Shown here piece after piece: positions 1-11,384 of a DNA stretch of 64,000 nt. The DNA comes from Torymus aiolomorphi. Lineage: Eukaryota > Arthropoda > Insecta > Hymenoptera > Torymidae. Position 1 is the first letter of the stretch. Each line of letters starts with the position of its first letter. The notes beneath the pieces were generated by a model. That model ran no database searches and was not told where the DNA came from. It saw nothing but the letters and a program-made list of their open reading frames with translations. The position numbers were made by a program, and so were the translations under genes. The DNA lies in NCBI GenBank assembly GCA_036365515.1, contig CM070875.1, forward strand, positions 93,788,628-93,852,627, read 5' to 3'.

Positions 1-1915
1 CCGTGGTGTTGCCTTTGGTCACTTCTAGTTGCCTGTTTCCGAGCATATGGCTCGTCCAGTCCACTAGCATATCAGGCACTCCAAACCTCCTCAGGGCACC
101 ACTAATGACGCCTCTTGAGGTATGGTTGAACGCCCCTTCTATGTCCATGAAGGTTCCGACAGCAAAACCTCCGTTCACCAACTGGGGCTGAATTAGCTGT
201 ATCACCCTTTGCAGGGCTGTCTCCGTGGACATACCTGCCCTGTATGCGTGTTGCCCCGCATGCAGGGTTTTTCCTCTTAAGGTAACATCTCTGATATACC
301 GATCAACGAGTCTTTCAGAGGTTTTAAGCAGGAAAGAAGTCAAGCTTATGGGGCGGAAATCCTTCGAAGAGGTGTATCCGCTTCTTCCTGGTTTCGGTAT
401 GAACACCACCCTCGCCCCCTGCCAAGCAGCGGGCACGTGCCCTAGCATTAGGCTCGCCCTGGTCACTTTAACCATTGGTCCAACTAGGACGTGCTCCGCC
501 TTCTTTAGGTGTGCGGGGTATATCCCGTCCGGTCCAGATGATTTGTATGGTTGAAAGGAGTTTATGGCCCATTTTATCCTCTCCAGGGTCACTATCTGGT
601 TTGCCAGTTTGCGATTTTGGCGCCATATCGGCGCCCTCAGTCGCCTATCGCTCGCCTCTGTGTCCTTCTTCGGGATCGGCCCTTCCTCATTCCACTCCGT
701 AAAACTGGGGAAGTGTGCCTTTATCAGGCATTTCAGAGTCTCTTCATCTGATGTAGAGAAACTGCCGTTCGGGAGTTTTAGGGAGCCAAGGACAGCCTCT
801 GAATTGCTTGACAGCATTTTGTTCAGTCTGGCAGCCTCGGCCCCTCCTTCAACTTCCTCACAAAAGGAGGCCCACTTCGTCTGCTGGGCCTTCCTAATTT
901 CTTTTCTGTATCGATCCCTCTCCTGGTTATATTCCTGCCAGTCGAGAGTTTCGTTACGTTTCCCGGCTTTTCTAAGAAGGGCTCTAGTCCTCTCCCTAAG
1001 GGCAGCCAGGCCTTTATTCCACCATCTAACTTGGCCTCTGGGCCTGAGTTTTGTGAGATGGCAGTTGTTGTGATATGCATTCAGTATCTCGTCCTTTAGC
1101 ATATTGGCAGCCGCCTCTAACGTGGGTACCTCGTCAATTGCTTTAGGGAAGTCCCTAAGGAATTCCGCGAGATCTGCTGAGTAGTTTACCCAGTCCGTGT
1201 CTCTGGGGTTTCTTTTCCATTGGGGTCTCTCGGGCGTACCCGCCACCAGATCGAACCTGATCTGTTCGTGGTCTTATAGCGATGGTTCGTCCGACACCCT
1301 CCAGTTGGCAATCCTGTGTGTAAAGTTGCTGGTGCATAGAGTTATATCCAACACCTCCTCCCTTACAGCATTACGGAAGGTCGGCGTATTGCCAACATTC
1401 AGGATGTCTAGTTCTGTAGTCACCAGATATACCACCAGGCGTTATCCACGCGGATTGGTGTCAGTACTGCCCCATAGTTGATGGTGTGCGTTCGCGTCAC
1501 ATCCTATCAGTAGGGGCATACTCAGCCCCTTGCAGTGGTCTACTAGACGCATCACTTCCGTTGGTGGCACGTTCTCGTTTTGCCCCCCAACGTTGGGGAA
1601 GTATGCCGGCGCTATGGCCACTCTTCCGACGCCGTCCATCTCTGTCGTGACCACCATCAGGTTTCCAGTGCAAAATTCCCATTGGGGCACGACATTGATC
1701 CCTTTTGCCACTATGCATGCTCTGGGCCTGGTCGATGCCGCGTCCCTGAAACACAACAACCCTCCCAAACCCCTTATTGTGCCGTTCACTATCCATGGTT
1801 CTTGGACCAGTGATAGGCCTGTGTGCACCGCAGCCAAACCCTTCTGCAAGATCGCAGAGGTGCCCTTGCTGTGGTGCAAGTTGATCTGGGTTATTGGCAG
1901 TGACGGAGGGGCCAT
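1..1915 (-). pseudogene. LINE ORF2: AP endonuclease and reverse transcriptase, partial
   Basis: The frame starts at an ATG at 1913-1915 (MAPPSLPITQINLHH) and stays in one frame to the window edge. The N-terminal endonuclease carries the metal-binding motif GCDANAHHQLWGSTDTNPRG just before 1444, typical of R1-like endonucleases. The RT fingers and palm follow: SSGPDGIYPAHLK near 510-545, RPISLTSFLLKTSERLVDRY near 300-360, and motif A with its first catalytic Asp (FMDIEGAFNHT) near 130-160. Two in-frame stops break it: TAA at 1442-1444, where family members have an acidic residue after NPRG, and TAA at 1274-1276, where a Ser of the SLSDH motif is expected. No frameshift was seen in the parts checked. 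The role is target-site nicking and target-primed reverse transcription. The copy is non-functional. Confidence 0.85.
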
Positions 1916-2052
1916 TATGCCTGTTCCACCATCATTGCCTCAACCCCAACCCCTTCTGAAGCCTGGCGAGACACCTTAAAGGTGACCCTACCTAACTCCA
2001 TCCAGGGCCTGTTGTCAAGGGCATCTAAGGTCCTGACCGGAGATTCGGGCAG

Positions 2053-3040
2053 CTAGAACACCAGAACGTATTTCTCTCCGGTGTCCTGCCTTCCCGAGTC
2101 CTTCTTGAGTGGTGCCGCCTTTACCTCACGCCATCCGCTCATGTTCAGGGTGGGGTCGTAGGCCCCCAGTCGGTTCATGACCTCGGCCAGCTCCTCAGGG
2201 GGTCCCGGGAGCCAGACCATGGCCTTGTGTAACCTCTGGATGTGCTCTACCCCTCCCACCCTGAGTTTCGGGCCCCCGAGCTCAAGGGTGGCCACCTTAT
2301 TTAGTAGCCACTCCTTTGACCTTTGGTCGGAGGCCACGAAAACGAAGACCCCCCTTTCCCGAACGATGTCTCTATTCTGGGCATCTGTTCCGGGGGAGTC
2401 TTCTTAGGCAATTCCCTAAAACTGGCCCTAAGGCGGTTGAAGTCCTCCTGGGTCAGTAGGACCTCAGGGTACTCTTCCGCCGTAGCAACCACGGCCAGGG
2501 GGTTCGTCCTCTGGGCGGCGGTAAGCCCGACCCCGTCGCTGGCACCTTTTTGAGGCGCCCCCGACGGACCCGTGCCCCCCGCCACCTTTTGACCGCCTCC
2601 CTTGGACGATCTATGTTCCTCCCTACGGGTCGGGCCTTTGGTGGCACGACCCCTAGGGGGCTCATATCCCGCCCTCCGTGACCTCTTGTCGTCCCGGTGG
2701 ACTGAGGGCGGGGTGTAATTCTCCCCCTTCTTCCTCTTTGGAGTCCCCTGGGACTGCACCGCTGGTGCCTGACCTTGCTGCAGTGGGGGTCTGAGGTTAC
2801 CCTCTGCCTCTCTCCTGAGTTTGGCCAGTTTTTTACAGTATGCACCGCATTTCTTAGCGGGTAGGGGTGTGGTCCGTAGACCACCAAATCCTCCCCTTTG
2901 GGTGTCGGTTCATCCTGGGCGCGTTCTCCTCCGTCTGCCGAAGTAGACGGGGCGATGACCTCAGGAGTCATCGACATTTCTTCTGTTGTGGGGGCTGCCA
3001 GGGTGTGGGGCTTTGAGGATTGACTCCTCGTTTCCTCCAC
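2053..3040 (-). pseudogene. LINE ORF1 (Gag-like), frameshifted
   Basis: Three overlapping minus-strand segments look like one ORF1: 3040 to about 2880 (acidic N-terminus, MEETRSQSSKP), about 2880-2340 (basic, Arg/Lys/Gly-rich, including CGAYCKKLAKLRREAEG), and 2340-2053 (VASDQRSKEWLLNK through LVF). The last segment, with GGPKLRVGGVEHIQRLHKAMVWLPG split over its core, resembles the DUF4780 domain of insect LINE ORF1 proteins; that match is from memory and not searched. Frame changes near 2880 and 2340 are needed to join the parts. It ends about 140 bp before the ORF2 start. The expected role is RNA binding and assembly of the retrotransposition particle. No CCHC knuckle is visible. Confidence 0.6.
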
Positions 3041-3752
3041 CTCTCCAGTCGCCTCCGTTGTTTAATTTTTCTTATTTAAGTACTTCTCCATTTGAGTCCC
3101 ACGAGTAGCTAAGGAACTAAAGGTCCGCCGCCGCAGAGCCCCGGTTGCGGCGGTAAGGCGACTAAAATACTCAGAGGTTACGCCAGGTGCCTCTGAGGCT
3201 CCGTTAGAGACCCTCCAATACCCCTAGGGCCACCAATCCTATCGGCACGGGCCGCTTGACACCTTCGGATCAGGGGGTGTATATACCCATCCAGTCCATT
3301 ACCTTGGATGGGGGGCTGCTTGTTGGCCATCGCCGCGATCCGGCCCCGGCTAGGCGGTAGCCGGGACTTACCTGCCCTACACTCACTTGGACGAACCCTG
3401 TTCCGGGTTGCCATCACATTCACACTAGGCCTTCCGTTTATAGGGGTCCCTCCACACACCAGGACTACCCGTTTATAGGGCGCCACATGCATGCAGCTAC
3501 GCCTCACCTTTGTCATCTCGCGCCAACTGAGCCTCCCCACCGGGCCATCCGGGTCCCCTATCAAGGTAGGTCCCCCGCCTGGCACTCGACAAGGTCCTTC
3601 AGCCCCTAGGGGAGGTAGTTGTGATAACAAAAAAAAAATAATAAAATTTAGGGGCCGATAAGGTAGGGATCTACGTTTGAGTTTAACGTTTGAGTTGGCC
3701 CTAGTTTGAGAAAGTCACGTGCCAATGGATCGGCAGCGGTTTTTTTTTCATT
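3041..3752. other. LINE 5' leader and unassigned spacer
   Basis: No convincing gene. 3178-3630 stays open on the minus strand but has the composition of a GC-rich leader (many Pro, Arg, Gly) and no recognised motif. 3610-3640 is A-rich. 3641-3752, between the LINE and the LTR that starts at 3753, holds two short CGTTTGAGTT repeats and nothing else recognisable. Confidence 0.5.
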
Positions 3753-4824
3753 TGTAACGGGATGGCTAGTGGGGGAAAATCCCAACAAGCCACAGGCCAG
3801 TGATGCCCTAGAACACGGTGCCGCGGGTGTCAGACTAAAATGACTTGCTAGGGGATCTGCTCCTGGAATCCCGAAAACAACGCGAAGATCGCACGTGAAC
3901 TTCGCTTTCCAACTAATTGGATAGCTGAGTGAAAAGCGCGCGCTTGAAGAGTAAAGCGCGCGGCTGCACGCTCAGATATGTAAACGACCGGCGGAGTCGT
4001 TTTCCCGCGGAGGCCGCGGTATCCGGAGAGGACAGGTTGTAATGAACAACGCGACGAGTACCTAGATATCACAGTATATTCCAATCACTAATAAGTACAA
4101 GCACGACGCACGTGCTGATTACAACAGTGAGTTAGTTCGCGCGCGACAGTTAAGATTCAAACGCGCGAACGATACGCATGCGGTGAAGCTGCTACACTCG
4201 CGCGCGGTGTTAAATTACGGCGGGCTGACACACACCCACTCGTACACGGTACAGAAAGCTTGCACGGGGCGATTTCCGTGCGAGCCTTTACATGTAACGC
4301 GAGAGATGAGAGTATAAGACTTACTTTTAGATGGAGCAGCTGGTGCACTCAACTCTCTCTCGCTCGCACTCGCCCTCACAGTAGGCGCTATGTCTCTCTC
4401 TCTCTCTTACTCGCTGTACCGGGTCGGCAGGCGGGCAGGCTGCCGGCTCCTCGCTGGCTGTCTAGTGTTTTGCTCGTGGCACACGCGACGCGGTATCGCT
4501 CTCTCTCTCTCTCTTTCACTCGCACGACAGTCGGTGCCTCCAGTATACTCGCGGTACAGCTATATATAAAACTCCACGTCACGAACGCGATAACTTTTGT
4601 GAGACTCGATGGAGAGAAATTTTCGGCACGACGGCAGATACGAAGATGGCTGCCGTGACTCGCATAAAGTCGTAGCAGCTTCGCGGGTACGCGACGGGCA
4701 TATTACGCGTCGCGAGACCGTTCTAATCCAGTCAGAATGCTCGCGCGCTCGCGCCCCCAGTGAGCATGCCTGCTCGGCGCGTGTAATTTGAATCTCGAAT
4801 TACCTAACTCGCGCACGCGTTACA
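3753..4824 (-). repeat. 3' LTR of family G copy A (1,072 bp)
   Basis: The repeat begins TGTAACGGGATGG and ends GCGTTACA as written on the plus strand, so it is TG...CA in either orientation. The polypurine tract lies directly beside the 4824 end, which makes 4824 the U3 side on the minus strand. The same sequence recurs at 47914-48827 plus 58654-58814, where it is split by another LTR element. It is rich in CpG and contains CT microsatellite runs near 4391-4410 and 4499-4520. Confidence 0.9.
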
Positions 4825-4838
4825 CCCCCCCCCCCCGC
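4825..4838 (-). promoter_or_regulatory. Polypurine tract of family G copy A
   Basis: Read on the minus strand, a TGGCGGG run of G residues ends exactly where the LTR begins (TGTAACGCG). This is the expected primer site for plus-strand DNA synthesis. Copy B has the same arrangement at 58815-58826 with the G-run interrupted. Confidence 0.75.
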
Positions 4839-4898
4839 CAGACGCTGCTTAGGGGACCTGTGAGCAGCTCTGCCATCCGTGGCCGTCGTCATACCTAT

Positions 4899-6676
4899 TC
4901 GCTCCGTGCATGACCAGTAATGCCGTCTGGTGAAGCCCTCTATCGGATGGAGTAAGCGACAAATTCGGACGAAATTTACCTAAGCCTTATGAAAATATTC
5001 TGTAGAATGGGTTATTTTAATAATTAAGACGTGTTGTTCACTTATGTGTTATTTATGTGATAAAATTATAATTAGTTCTATTTTTAAAACAAAAGGAATC
5101 TGTAAGTTGACCAATAAAAATACTCATGAATAACTTTATACAGTATGTATAGAGGTTATATTTCATTTCAGATTCATGACAATTACAAATGAATATAATC
5201 ATCAGAACAGGATTTGAAAAAGTTACTTATGATATTTTATTTCAACCTGAAACAATGCCCAAAGGAAAAACGTTGTGTGAAGCTAACCATGTTTTATACG
5301 TAGAGGAACACAGATCAAACGGAGTAAGTCTTCAGAAAACTAAGTTAGATGTTGAATGTGATAATATTTGCAGCACTGAATAGAATATTCTTGAGATACT
5401 GGATCTGTGTACACGAAACAACACACTTAAGGCAGAAAATGTCATACCAGTCTTCATCTTCATTAAAAATATTAAAAGTCTATTTTCAACGGACAACTTA
5501 TTTTTTTCAGTTTCAACATTATCTTTTATAAACTTTAGTAGAAGTTGAAAAGTATCGATGTGTACTCCAGCAAGATCTAACAAGTGCTCATCACGTTCAA
5601 TACACTCGAAACCATTAAAATATTTTTCTTTTTCACTAGCTGTAATATCGTTCACATTAAATTGTACAGCTTTATCGATAAATGATATGTGAGCTGTACC
5701 ACACTTTTTGCTCTTACATTGTTTCTTTTCTTTGGACACAGTCTCATAGACACTTTGTTTTTGCAGTAAAACTGAACGACAATTAATTATATTTGTTTGA
5801 GTTTCACTATCACAATAAGTACCACATAAATAATATCTGTTACACATAAACGTTGTCTCTACACTTGTTAAGAAATCAGAAGATTCAGTACAATGAAAAT
5901 AAATATTTACATCACACTCTGCGTCTTTAGTCTGTATATGAAGTTGTTCTTCAACAGCATTTATTACTGTATCGTTACTTTCAAGAACCACAGGGTCCTT
6001 TTCAATGTTCTTTTTAATGTTCGTTGATGCGTTACTCATTTTTATTTTAAACTGTCTCCTTTTCATAAAACGATCATGTCTAAAATATATTTTTTTTTTT
6101 AAGAAATAGACATATATACTATCTTTTTATAAACCATAAAAATTTCATACCTTTCAATTGCAGATTTATTTTTATGTTTGGCTACTTCAACTTTGTCAGT
6201 ATTATGAAATATAGTTGGGACATAGCTGGGACTTGACTCTTCTTCCGACTTTTTATTGTTAATAAAATGGGAACTGCATATAAGATGCCATGGTTTTGGA
6301 AACCATAGACAATTACCAGAGCTACACAAAAATATTGAAAACAAATATTTTACATTGCATTTGCATACTACTCTACTAGTTTACTCTGGCGTAAACGCTA
6401 AAGTTTGGTTATGGTACTTACTTTATTCGCTGCACAGCTTCAATCCACTTTTCTCTTTGCTGTATTTTATGCTTCACTTTCGGAAAAGCATAAAATTTAC
6501 AAGCACTATTTCTGCCAGTATTTTTGCAGTTAACTACGCAACACGTAGTATTATTAATTTTTTTAACTGGACCCATGGTTTTCAGTGCGGAAAAGTCCGA
6601 ATGTGTTGCCCGCTTTTGCCACCTCGTGCGCTGATGCTAGTCAATTTCATCCCCTCCATGGTCACGCACGGAGCGA
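4899..6676 (-). mobile_element. ISL2EU-like DNA transposon (1,778 bp)
   Basis: Ends are 17 bp inverted repeats with one mismatch (TCGCTCCGTGCATGACC at 4899-4915; its complement at 6660-6676). A 2 bp AT duplication flanks it (4897-4898 and 6677-6678). Copy B has the uninterrupted site CCTATACGTAGG near 58881-58893, which fixes the boundaries exactly. The only gene is a minus-strand THAP/HTH transposase without catalytic domain. Assignment to ISL2EU (IS4EU) rests on the THAP domain, the HTH type and the AT duplication as I recall them; PIF/Harbinger is less likely because it makes 3 bp duplications. Confidence 0.8.
5332..6576 (-). pseudogene. THAP-domain transposase, catalytic domain missing
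   Basis: Three minus-strand exons can be read: 6422-6576, 6151-6321 and 5332-6079. Introns at 6322-6421 and 6080-6150 have GTAAGT...TAG and GTATGA...TAG borders and keep one frame (about 357 codons). Exons 1-2 encode a THAP C2CH zinc finger: Cys pair in CCVVNCKNTG, the conserved FYAFPK and W of EKWIEAVQR, then PKPWHLICSSHF with the final Cys and His. The C-terminus has a helix-turn-helix of the transposase-4 type (ENRLLIFLMKMKTGMTFSAL, then FRVHRSSISRIF). The frame stops at 5332 after SNLVF, where the DDE nuclease should begin, and only about 430 bp of element remain. It could bind DNA but not cut it. A further exon hidden in 4980-5330 cannot be fully excluded. Confidence 0.75.
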
Positions 6677-6804
6677 ATACGTAGGGCGGCAAGGCTTTAG
6701 TAGAAGGAGGTTCAAAAAGGGAATTAGGAAGAATTGAAGTCACTGGATTTTTTTTTTTTTTTTATTAAAAAAACAAAAAAAAACTCTTCGGGGCTTAGCC
6801 CTCT

Positions 6805-7795
6805 TCAGCTAGCCCGGGAGTAAGTCCGGCGCCCCTTGTGGCGAGCTTGGTTGGGGCAGTGCTTCGACTTCTTTACCCTACGCTCACCACACATGAAACA
6901 CCGGGGGAGCGCCTGCGCGTCTAATGCCTCCCGGGCAGCCTTCTCCTCTTCGAGCGCTTTTCGGAGGCGCTCGCGTTCTTTCTGGAGACGGCGCTGGGCC
7001 TCTTCGTTGGCCCGGCGCGCCGTCCCCTCCACCTCTTCTCTGGCTCGCCTGACCTCTTCCATGCGCTCCTGCGCACGAGCCAGACGAGCCTCCTCCCTAA
7101 GTAAGGCGGCGCGGCGCAGCCTGGCGGCCCTGGCCTCTGCGGCGGCCGCGAGCTCTTCTCGCCTGCCTTGGGCCATTCTGACCCATTTGCCGGCTTGCCG
7201 CTCGCCGGCCTTACCGTGGCACTGGAGAAAATCCTCCAGTGCGGCCAGGGCAGCGTCCTCCGCAGCGCGCGAGGACTTGCTGAGGCGCCGCGCCTCCTTA
7301 AGAGCCCGCTCCACCGGAGCCCAGGCCGCACCGACTTCATCGATCGGTGCTCCATTTTGGGTCTGGGTCGGAGCATCTTCCTTTTTTCCTTTTGCGGCCC
7401 GAGTCGCGCCGGCGTCAACTTCCGGCGCACCATGATGGGCTCGGGCGGCCTCCTCTTCGGGAACTCGGCCAGCACCAGTCGGCTCGGCTGGTGCCTCTTC
7501 TTGAGGCCGGGTCCTGCTCTCTCGCTGCTCCTTCGGGGGATGTGGTCGCCAGAGCGGGAACGGACCGGCGCGTGTCGGCCGGCCTTGAAGGTCCCCTTCT
7601 GGGCTCCGGTGCCTCTATCTCCTCAATCACTAGGGTGGAGGGTTCTTCCACTGGTGGAGGTTTCAGCGTCACCGCATCTATCCCCTCCACCACCTGCTCC
7701 AGGAAGTCGATGACGGCGTGATCAGGTTGACACTGGATTAATCCAGCGATCACCCGCCTCGCCGTCTCCGCTATCTCTGGAGTCAGGCCTGGCAT
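6805..7795 (-). pseudogene. Family G ORF3: coiled-coil protein with C-terminal Cys motif
   Basis: This ORF lies 3' of integrase, where envelope genes sit in retrovirus-like elements, but it is not envelope-like. The proposed ATG is at 7793-7795 (MPGLTPEIAETARRVIAG), just after a splice-acceptor-like sequence. The middle is Pro/Ala-rich. The C-terminal half (7314-6805) is a long Glu/Arg/Ala coiled coil ending with CFMCGERRVKKSKHCPNQ, a possible Cys/His metal site, and a basic tail. A frame break in the Pro-rich linker (about 7415-7570) separates the two parts. Copy B has the same protein (59012-59971) with its own linker indels, and there the first Cys pair is deleted. The function is unknown; nucleic-acid binding or particle assembly is inference. 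Confidence 0.6.
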
Positions 7796-7830
7796 GTCCT
7801 GCAACAGGAAAATTGATCCCGGAAAGAGGT
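7796..7830 (-). promoter_or_regulatory. Candidate splice acceptor before ORF3 (copy A)
   Basis: The minus strand reads TTTTCCTGTTGCAG then GAC and the ORF3 ATG: a pyrimidine-rich tract followed by CAG three bases before the start. Copy B keeps it (TTTTCCTGTTGCAG, CAC, ATG near 59969-59985). This suggests a spliced subgenomic mRNA for ORF3. Confidence 0.5.
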
Positions 7831-7899
7831 GAGTATGAGAATCGGAAAACAAGGACCAACACGGGTTAGTACGGACGGCACAATTCTTGGACGGCACAG

Positions 7900-10800
7900 T
7901 TAGCGCTTTTTGGACGCTAGGGTCCGACGGGGGCTAATTGGCCCGACAGCAGTAGGTGCAGACTTCTTCTTTGAGCCCTTTGGCCTCCCTGGGCCCCGCT
8001 TGGACTCTGTTGGACCGACCACACGCGTAGGTCGGCCGTCGCTCGCACGCTTTCCTGGCCTAACTAATAGCGCGGTCTTACGAGGTAGACCGCGCCTCTT
8101 AGCCGTCGCCCGAAGCTGCACATTCCCCTGGCTAACTCTGTTGCCCGCTGGCACGTTACGTTCGGTCGAAGAGTCCCTTGGTGGTAGCGACTGGGCTACT
8201 TCTTGACTACTTTTGTCCAAGTAGTCCTTGGGTTCTTCTGCGGAGACGTATCGCTTGAGTTGCTGAGCATGGACGGGACGTATCGTTCGACCATCCTCAC
8301 CTTGGATCTCATAGGTGTTTTCGCCTAGAATATTCACAATCGTGTAGGGCACCGCGTACTTCGGGGCTAATTTGACAGAAATCCCCTCAGCTGCTGAGGA
8401 TAATACCTTATTCTCTCTCCATACACGATCGCCTACACAGAATTCTGGAGGTCGACTATGAGCGTCATAATATTTGGCTTGTCTTGCCTGCTCCGCTTGC
8501 GCGTCGGCCGCCGCCCGAACGTGCAATTCGCGGAGCTTGTCCATGCACGCCACCCAATTATTTATCGCCTCTTGCTGCCCTTGCTCTTCGGCTAACCTGT
8601 CTTCCTCCTGCCTTAGTATCTTCGGTTGATCAGGCTGTCGGCCGTAAATGAGCATGGCAGGACTTATCTTGGTAGAGCTGTGTTCTGCCGTATTGTATGC
8701 GAACGCCAGCTCGTTCAGATGCTCATCCCAGGACCGGTGATTCTCCGCAGCGTAAGACATGATCATGGTCTTCACCGTTCGGTTCACACGCTCGACGGGA
8801 TTGGCTTCAGGGTGATATGGTGGTGTAAACTTGTGATGCACGTTTCTCTCCTTTAAGAATGCCTCTAAGGGTGCATTCTTAAATTCAGTCCCATTATCGG
8901 AGAGAAACCCCTCGGGGACTCCGAACCGCAGACATACTCGTTCGTTGAGCCCTTTTATCACCGATTTGCCATCTGCCCTTTTTATCGGAATTACTTCGAT
9001 CCAGCGTGTGAACAGGTCTTAGAAGATGAGAATGTATTCGTGGCCGTGCTTGGTTTTAGGGAGGGGTCCCATAATGTCGCTGGCCACGATTTGCCATGGA
9101 CGTTCTGTAATGCGACGTCCCATGAATCCTGCTGGAGCGCGCTGTTCGACTTTGCACTGCTGGCAAATTTGGCATTGGTTCACATATCTGGCCACATCTC
9201 GAGACATGTGTGGCCAATAATACTTCCGTCTTACTCTCTCTAGAGTTTTCTCGCGGCCCAAGTGCCCAGCAGTTGGAAAGTTATGGCATTCTCTCAGTAC
9301 TTCATGTCGCTTTTCGTGAGGGACTGGTAACTTCCATGCATCGTCGTCGCCGAGAGATTCGTCTATGACTTCATTAGAGTTGTACTTGTACAGTCTCCCC
9401 CCCGCCAGCTTGAACGTGGGGAAGTCTCACGGCTGCTGTTGAACTTCTTTCACGATCTTCAGGTACCAGTGGTCGTTTCTATCGCGCTCGAGCTCTAACG
9501 CGGCGAACGCGGGCTCTTCTTCCTCGAACATCCGTGAAAGGGCATCTGAGACATTGTTCAAAGAGCCCTTTCGATGTTCGACCGTGAAACTGTGGTTCTG
9601 CAGCTCCAAAGCCCACCTAGCTAACCTGCCGGTCGGGTTTTGGAGATCACGGAGCCACTTCAAGCTGCTATGGTCCGTGATAACCTTGAAGTCGTAGGCC
9701 TCTATATACGGACGGAACTTTTTAATTGCCCAGAGAATTACTAGACATTCTCGTTCCGTCACGCTATAATTCCTCTCGGCTGTTCTCGACTCGCGAACTC
9801 TAGGACTCTTTCATCGCCGTCAATTATTTGGTATAGCACCGCTCCCAGACCTGTATCGCTTGCGTCAGTTTGCACCACGAACTGCGCGTTAGATACCGGT
9901 CTGTGTAGAATCGGTGCAGAAGCTACTAGCGCTTTTAGCTTTTGGAAGGCCTCTGCTTGTGCCGTTAACCACTCATATTTCCGATCCTTTTTCGTTAATT
10001 CGGTCAGTAGTTCAGCAATTGTGGCGAAGTTCGATAAAAACTTTCTATACCACGAGGCCATTCCTAAGAAGCGTCTCAGCTGACGGAGGTTTTTCGGTAC
10101 CGGATACTCCATAATGGGCTTTATTTTCTCGGGGTCTGGTTTAAAACCATCTCTATTTACTATGACCCCGAGATATTGGACCCCATCGCGACAGAAGACG
10201 CTCTTCTCGCGATTTATTGTGAGGCCCGCGTCCTGTATCCTGTCCAGAACTCTTTTTAGAACCTCTTTATGCTCCTCGAATGTCTCTGTGACTATTATTA
10301 TATCGTCGAGATACGAGTAAGCAAAAGGTTCGAGTTCGGGACTGATGACTTTGTCAATCAGCCTCTGGAAGGACGCTCCGGCATACGAAAGACCGTAGGG
10401 CATTCTCGTAAATTGGAAAAGCCCTTTGCCTGGCACGGTGAAGGCCGTAGTCTCTTTGGACTCCGGACTAAGTGGTATCTGGTGGTACGCACTGCTTAAA
10501 TGCAACGTGGAGATGTATCGCGCTTTCTGCAGTTTGCGCAAGATACTTTCCATGTATGGTAAGGGGTACGCGTCTGGCCTTGACGCTGCATTCACTTTTC
10601 TGAAGTCCACGCAGAAACGGAACTTCCCGTTTGACTTGCGTACCATTACCACTGGACTTGACCAGCCACCTGTCGAGGGTTCTATTATTCCCGCGACTAG
10701 CATTTCCTCCACCTGTTTGTGCATCTCTTCCTCGAGTTTCTGAGATACAGGGTAGTACTTCTATTTAATGGATCTTGTAGATCCGACGTCTATTGCATGC

Positions 10801-11384
10801 TCGATCCACGAAGTACACCCTAGTGGCGCCAGGCTGCTACCGATCAGCTGAGCTACTAAAGCTTCTACCTCTTTGCGCTGTTCTTCTCTTGGGTCCGCCA
10901 ACCCTATAGCTGATACGGACACGGTGTTGTTTGCGGTTATGGCGGCTACTTCTAACTTTACGCTTGGATCGTCATCCTTGAGATGCAGCGTGCTATCTGT
11001 GGGGTCTAAGACAGCGCTAAACTTCTTAATGAAGTTTACCCCCAAGTAGCACTCCGTGTCTAGATCTGGCATTATTGCGACGCGCACTTCTTTGCACACG
11101 CCAGCCGCGACCATGGGCAGATACACATAGCCAACCACTGCTATGCTTTGCCCGTTTGCCACCCGTGCCGTTAGGCCACTGGCTGGGATTAACTCTTTTC
11201 CACAGGCCGTAGTGAGCTGTAGGCCTATGGAATTCATCCCAGTCCAGGAAGCTCCTGTATCGAAGAGTACTCGTAGCCTGTAACCGGCTACACCTACTTG
11301 AAGCCACCATCGCGAGCAAGTTTCTTGGTTGACTTCATTCGGTTGAATCACGGGCACTTCTTCACTCTCCACTCCAGACGATTG
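7900..11384 (-). pseudogene. Family G copy A pol: protease, RT, RNase H, integrase
   Basis: Read on the minus strand. Protease: LFDTGASWTGMNSIGL near 11240-11280 (the DTG of retropepsins). RT: CVDFRKVNAASRPDAYPLP, then YSYLDDIIIV near 10290-10325 with the two catalytic Asp. RNase H: TDHSSLKWL and SDALSRMF (9762-9427). Integrase: zinc-binding HH-CC region with CQICQQC (9261-9019), first Asp in VASDIMGPLP, second in FLSDNGTEFKN, Glu in VERVNRTVK, and a C-terminal PY region where copy B reads KYAGPYTIV and copy A has Val for Gly. It ends at 7900. Breaks: stop at 10761 (Gln in copy B), a 7 bp deletion near 9785 that shifts frame, stop at 9427 (Arg in copy B), stop at 9019 (Gln in copy B). The original was one continuous pol ORF. 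The copy is dead. Confidence 0.9.

Larger units (their letters stand above)
1..3640 (-). mobile_element. Non-LTR (LINE) retrotransposon, 3' part outside window
   Basis: Minus-strand element read from about 3640 down to the left edge. The order is 5' leader, ORF1, ORF2 with an AP-type endonuclease, then reverse transcriptase. This is the usual order of the R1/I/Jockey group of insect LINEs. The RT catalytic YADD box and the 3' tail lie outside the window. The 5' boundary near 3640 is inferred from an A-rich stretch (3610-3640) followed by unrelated sequence. Both ORFs are broken, so this is a dead copy. Confidence 0.8.
3753..11384 (-). mobile_element. Ty3-type LTR retrotransposon, family G copy A, 5'-truncated
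   Basis: Minus-strand element. From its 3' end: 3' LTR (3753-4824), polypurine tract, untranslated region (holding an unrelated DNA transposon), a coiled-coil ORF3, then pol in the order protease, RT, RNase H, integrase (Ty3/gypsy order). It aligns closely with copy B (47914 to the right edge) until 11384, where copy B continues into gag and copy A switches to a tandem repeat. Gag and the 5' LTR are therefore missing. Both copies carry different stops and indels, so they decayed independently. Confidence 0.9.

Noticed and set aside
3848..4791. Short open frames in the family G 3' LTR
   Set aside because: The region is an LTR shared with copy B; the frames are not kept between copies.
5189..5383. 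Plus-strand ORF in the ISL2EU-like element as transposase C-terminus
   Set aside because: Opposite strand to the THAP gene and no DDE motif; I could not support a further exon in this stretch.
7347..7721. Plus-strand open frames opposite family G ORF3 and pol (also 59043-59906, 62451-62925)
   Set aside because: Mirror frames of the minus-strand genes with the family motifs; no motif of their own.
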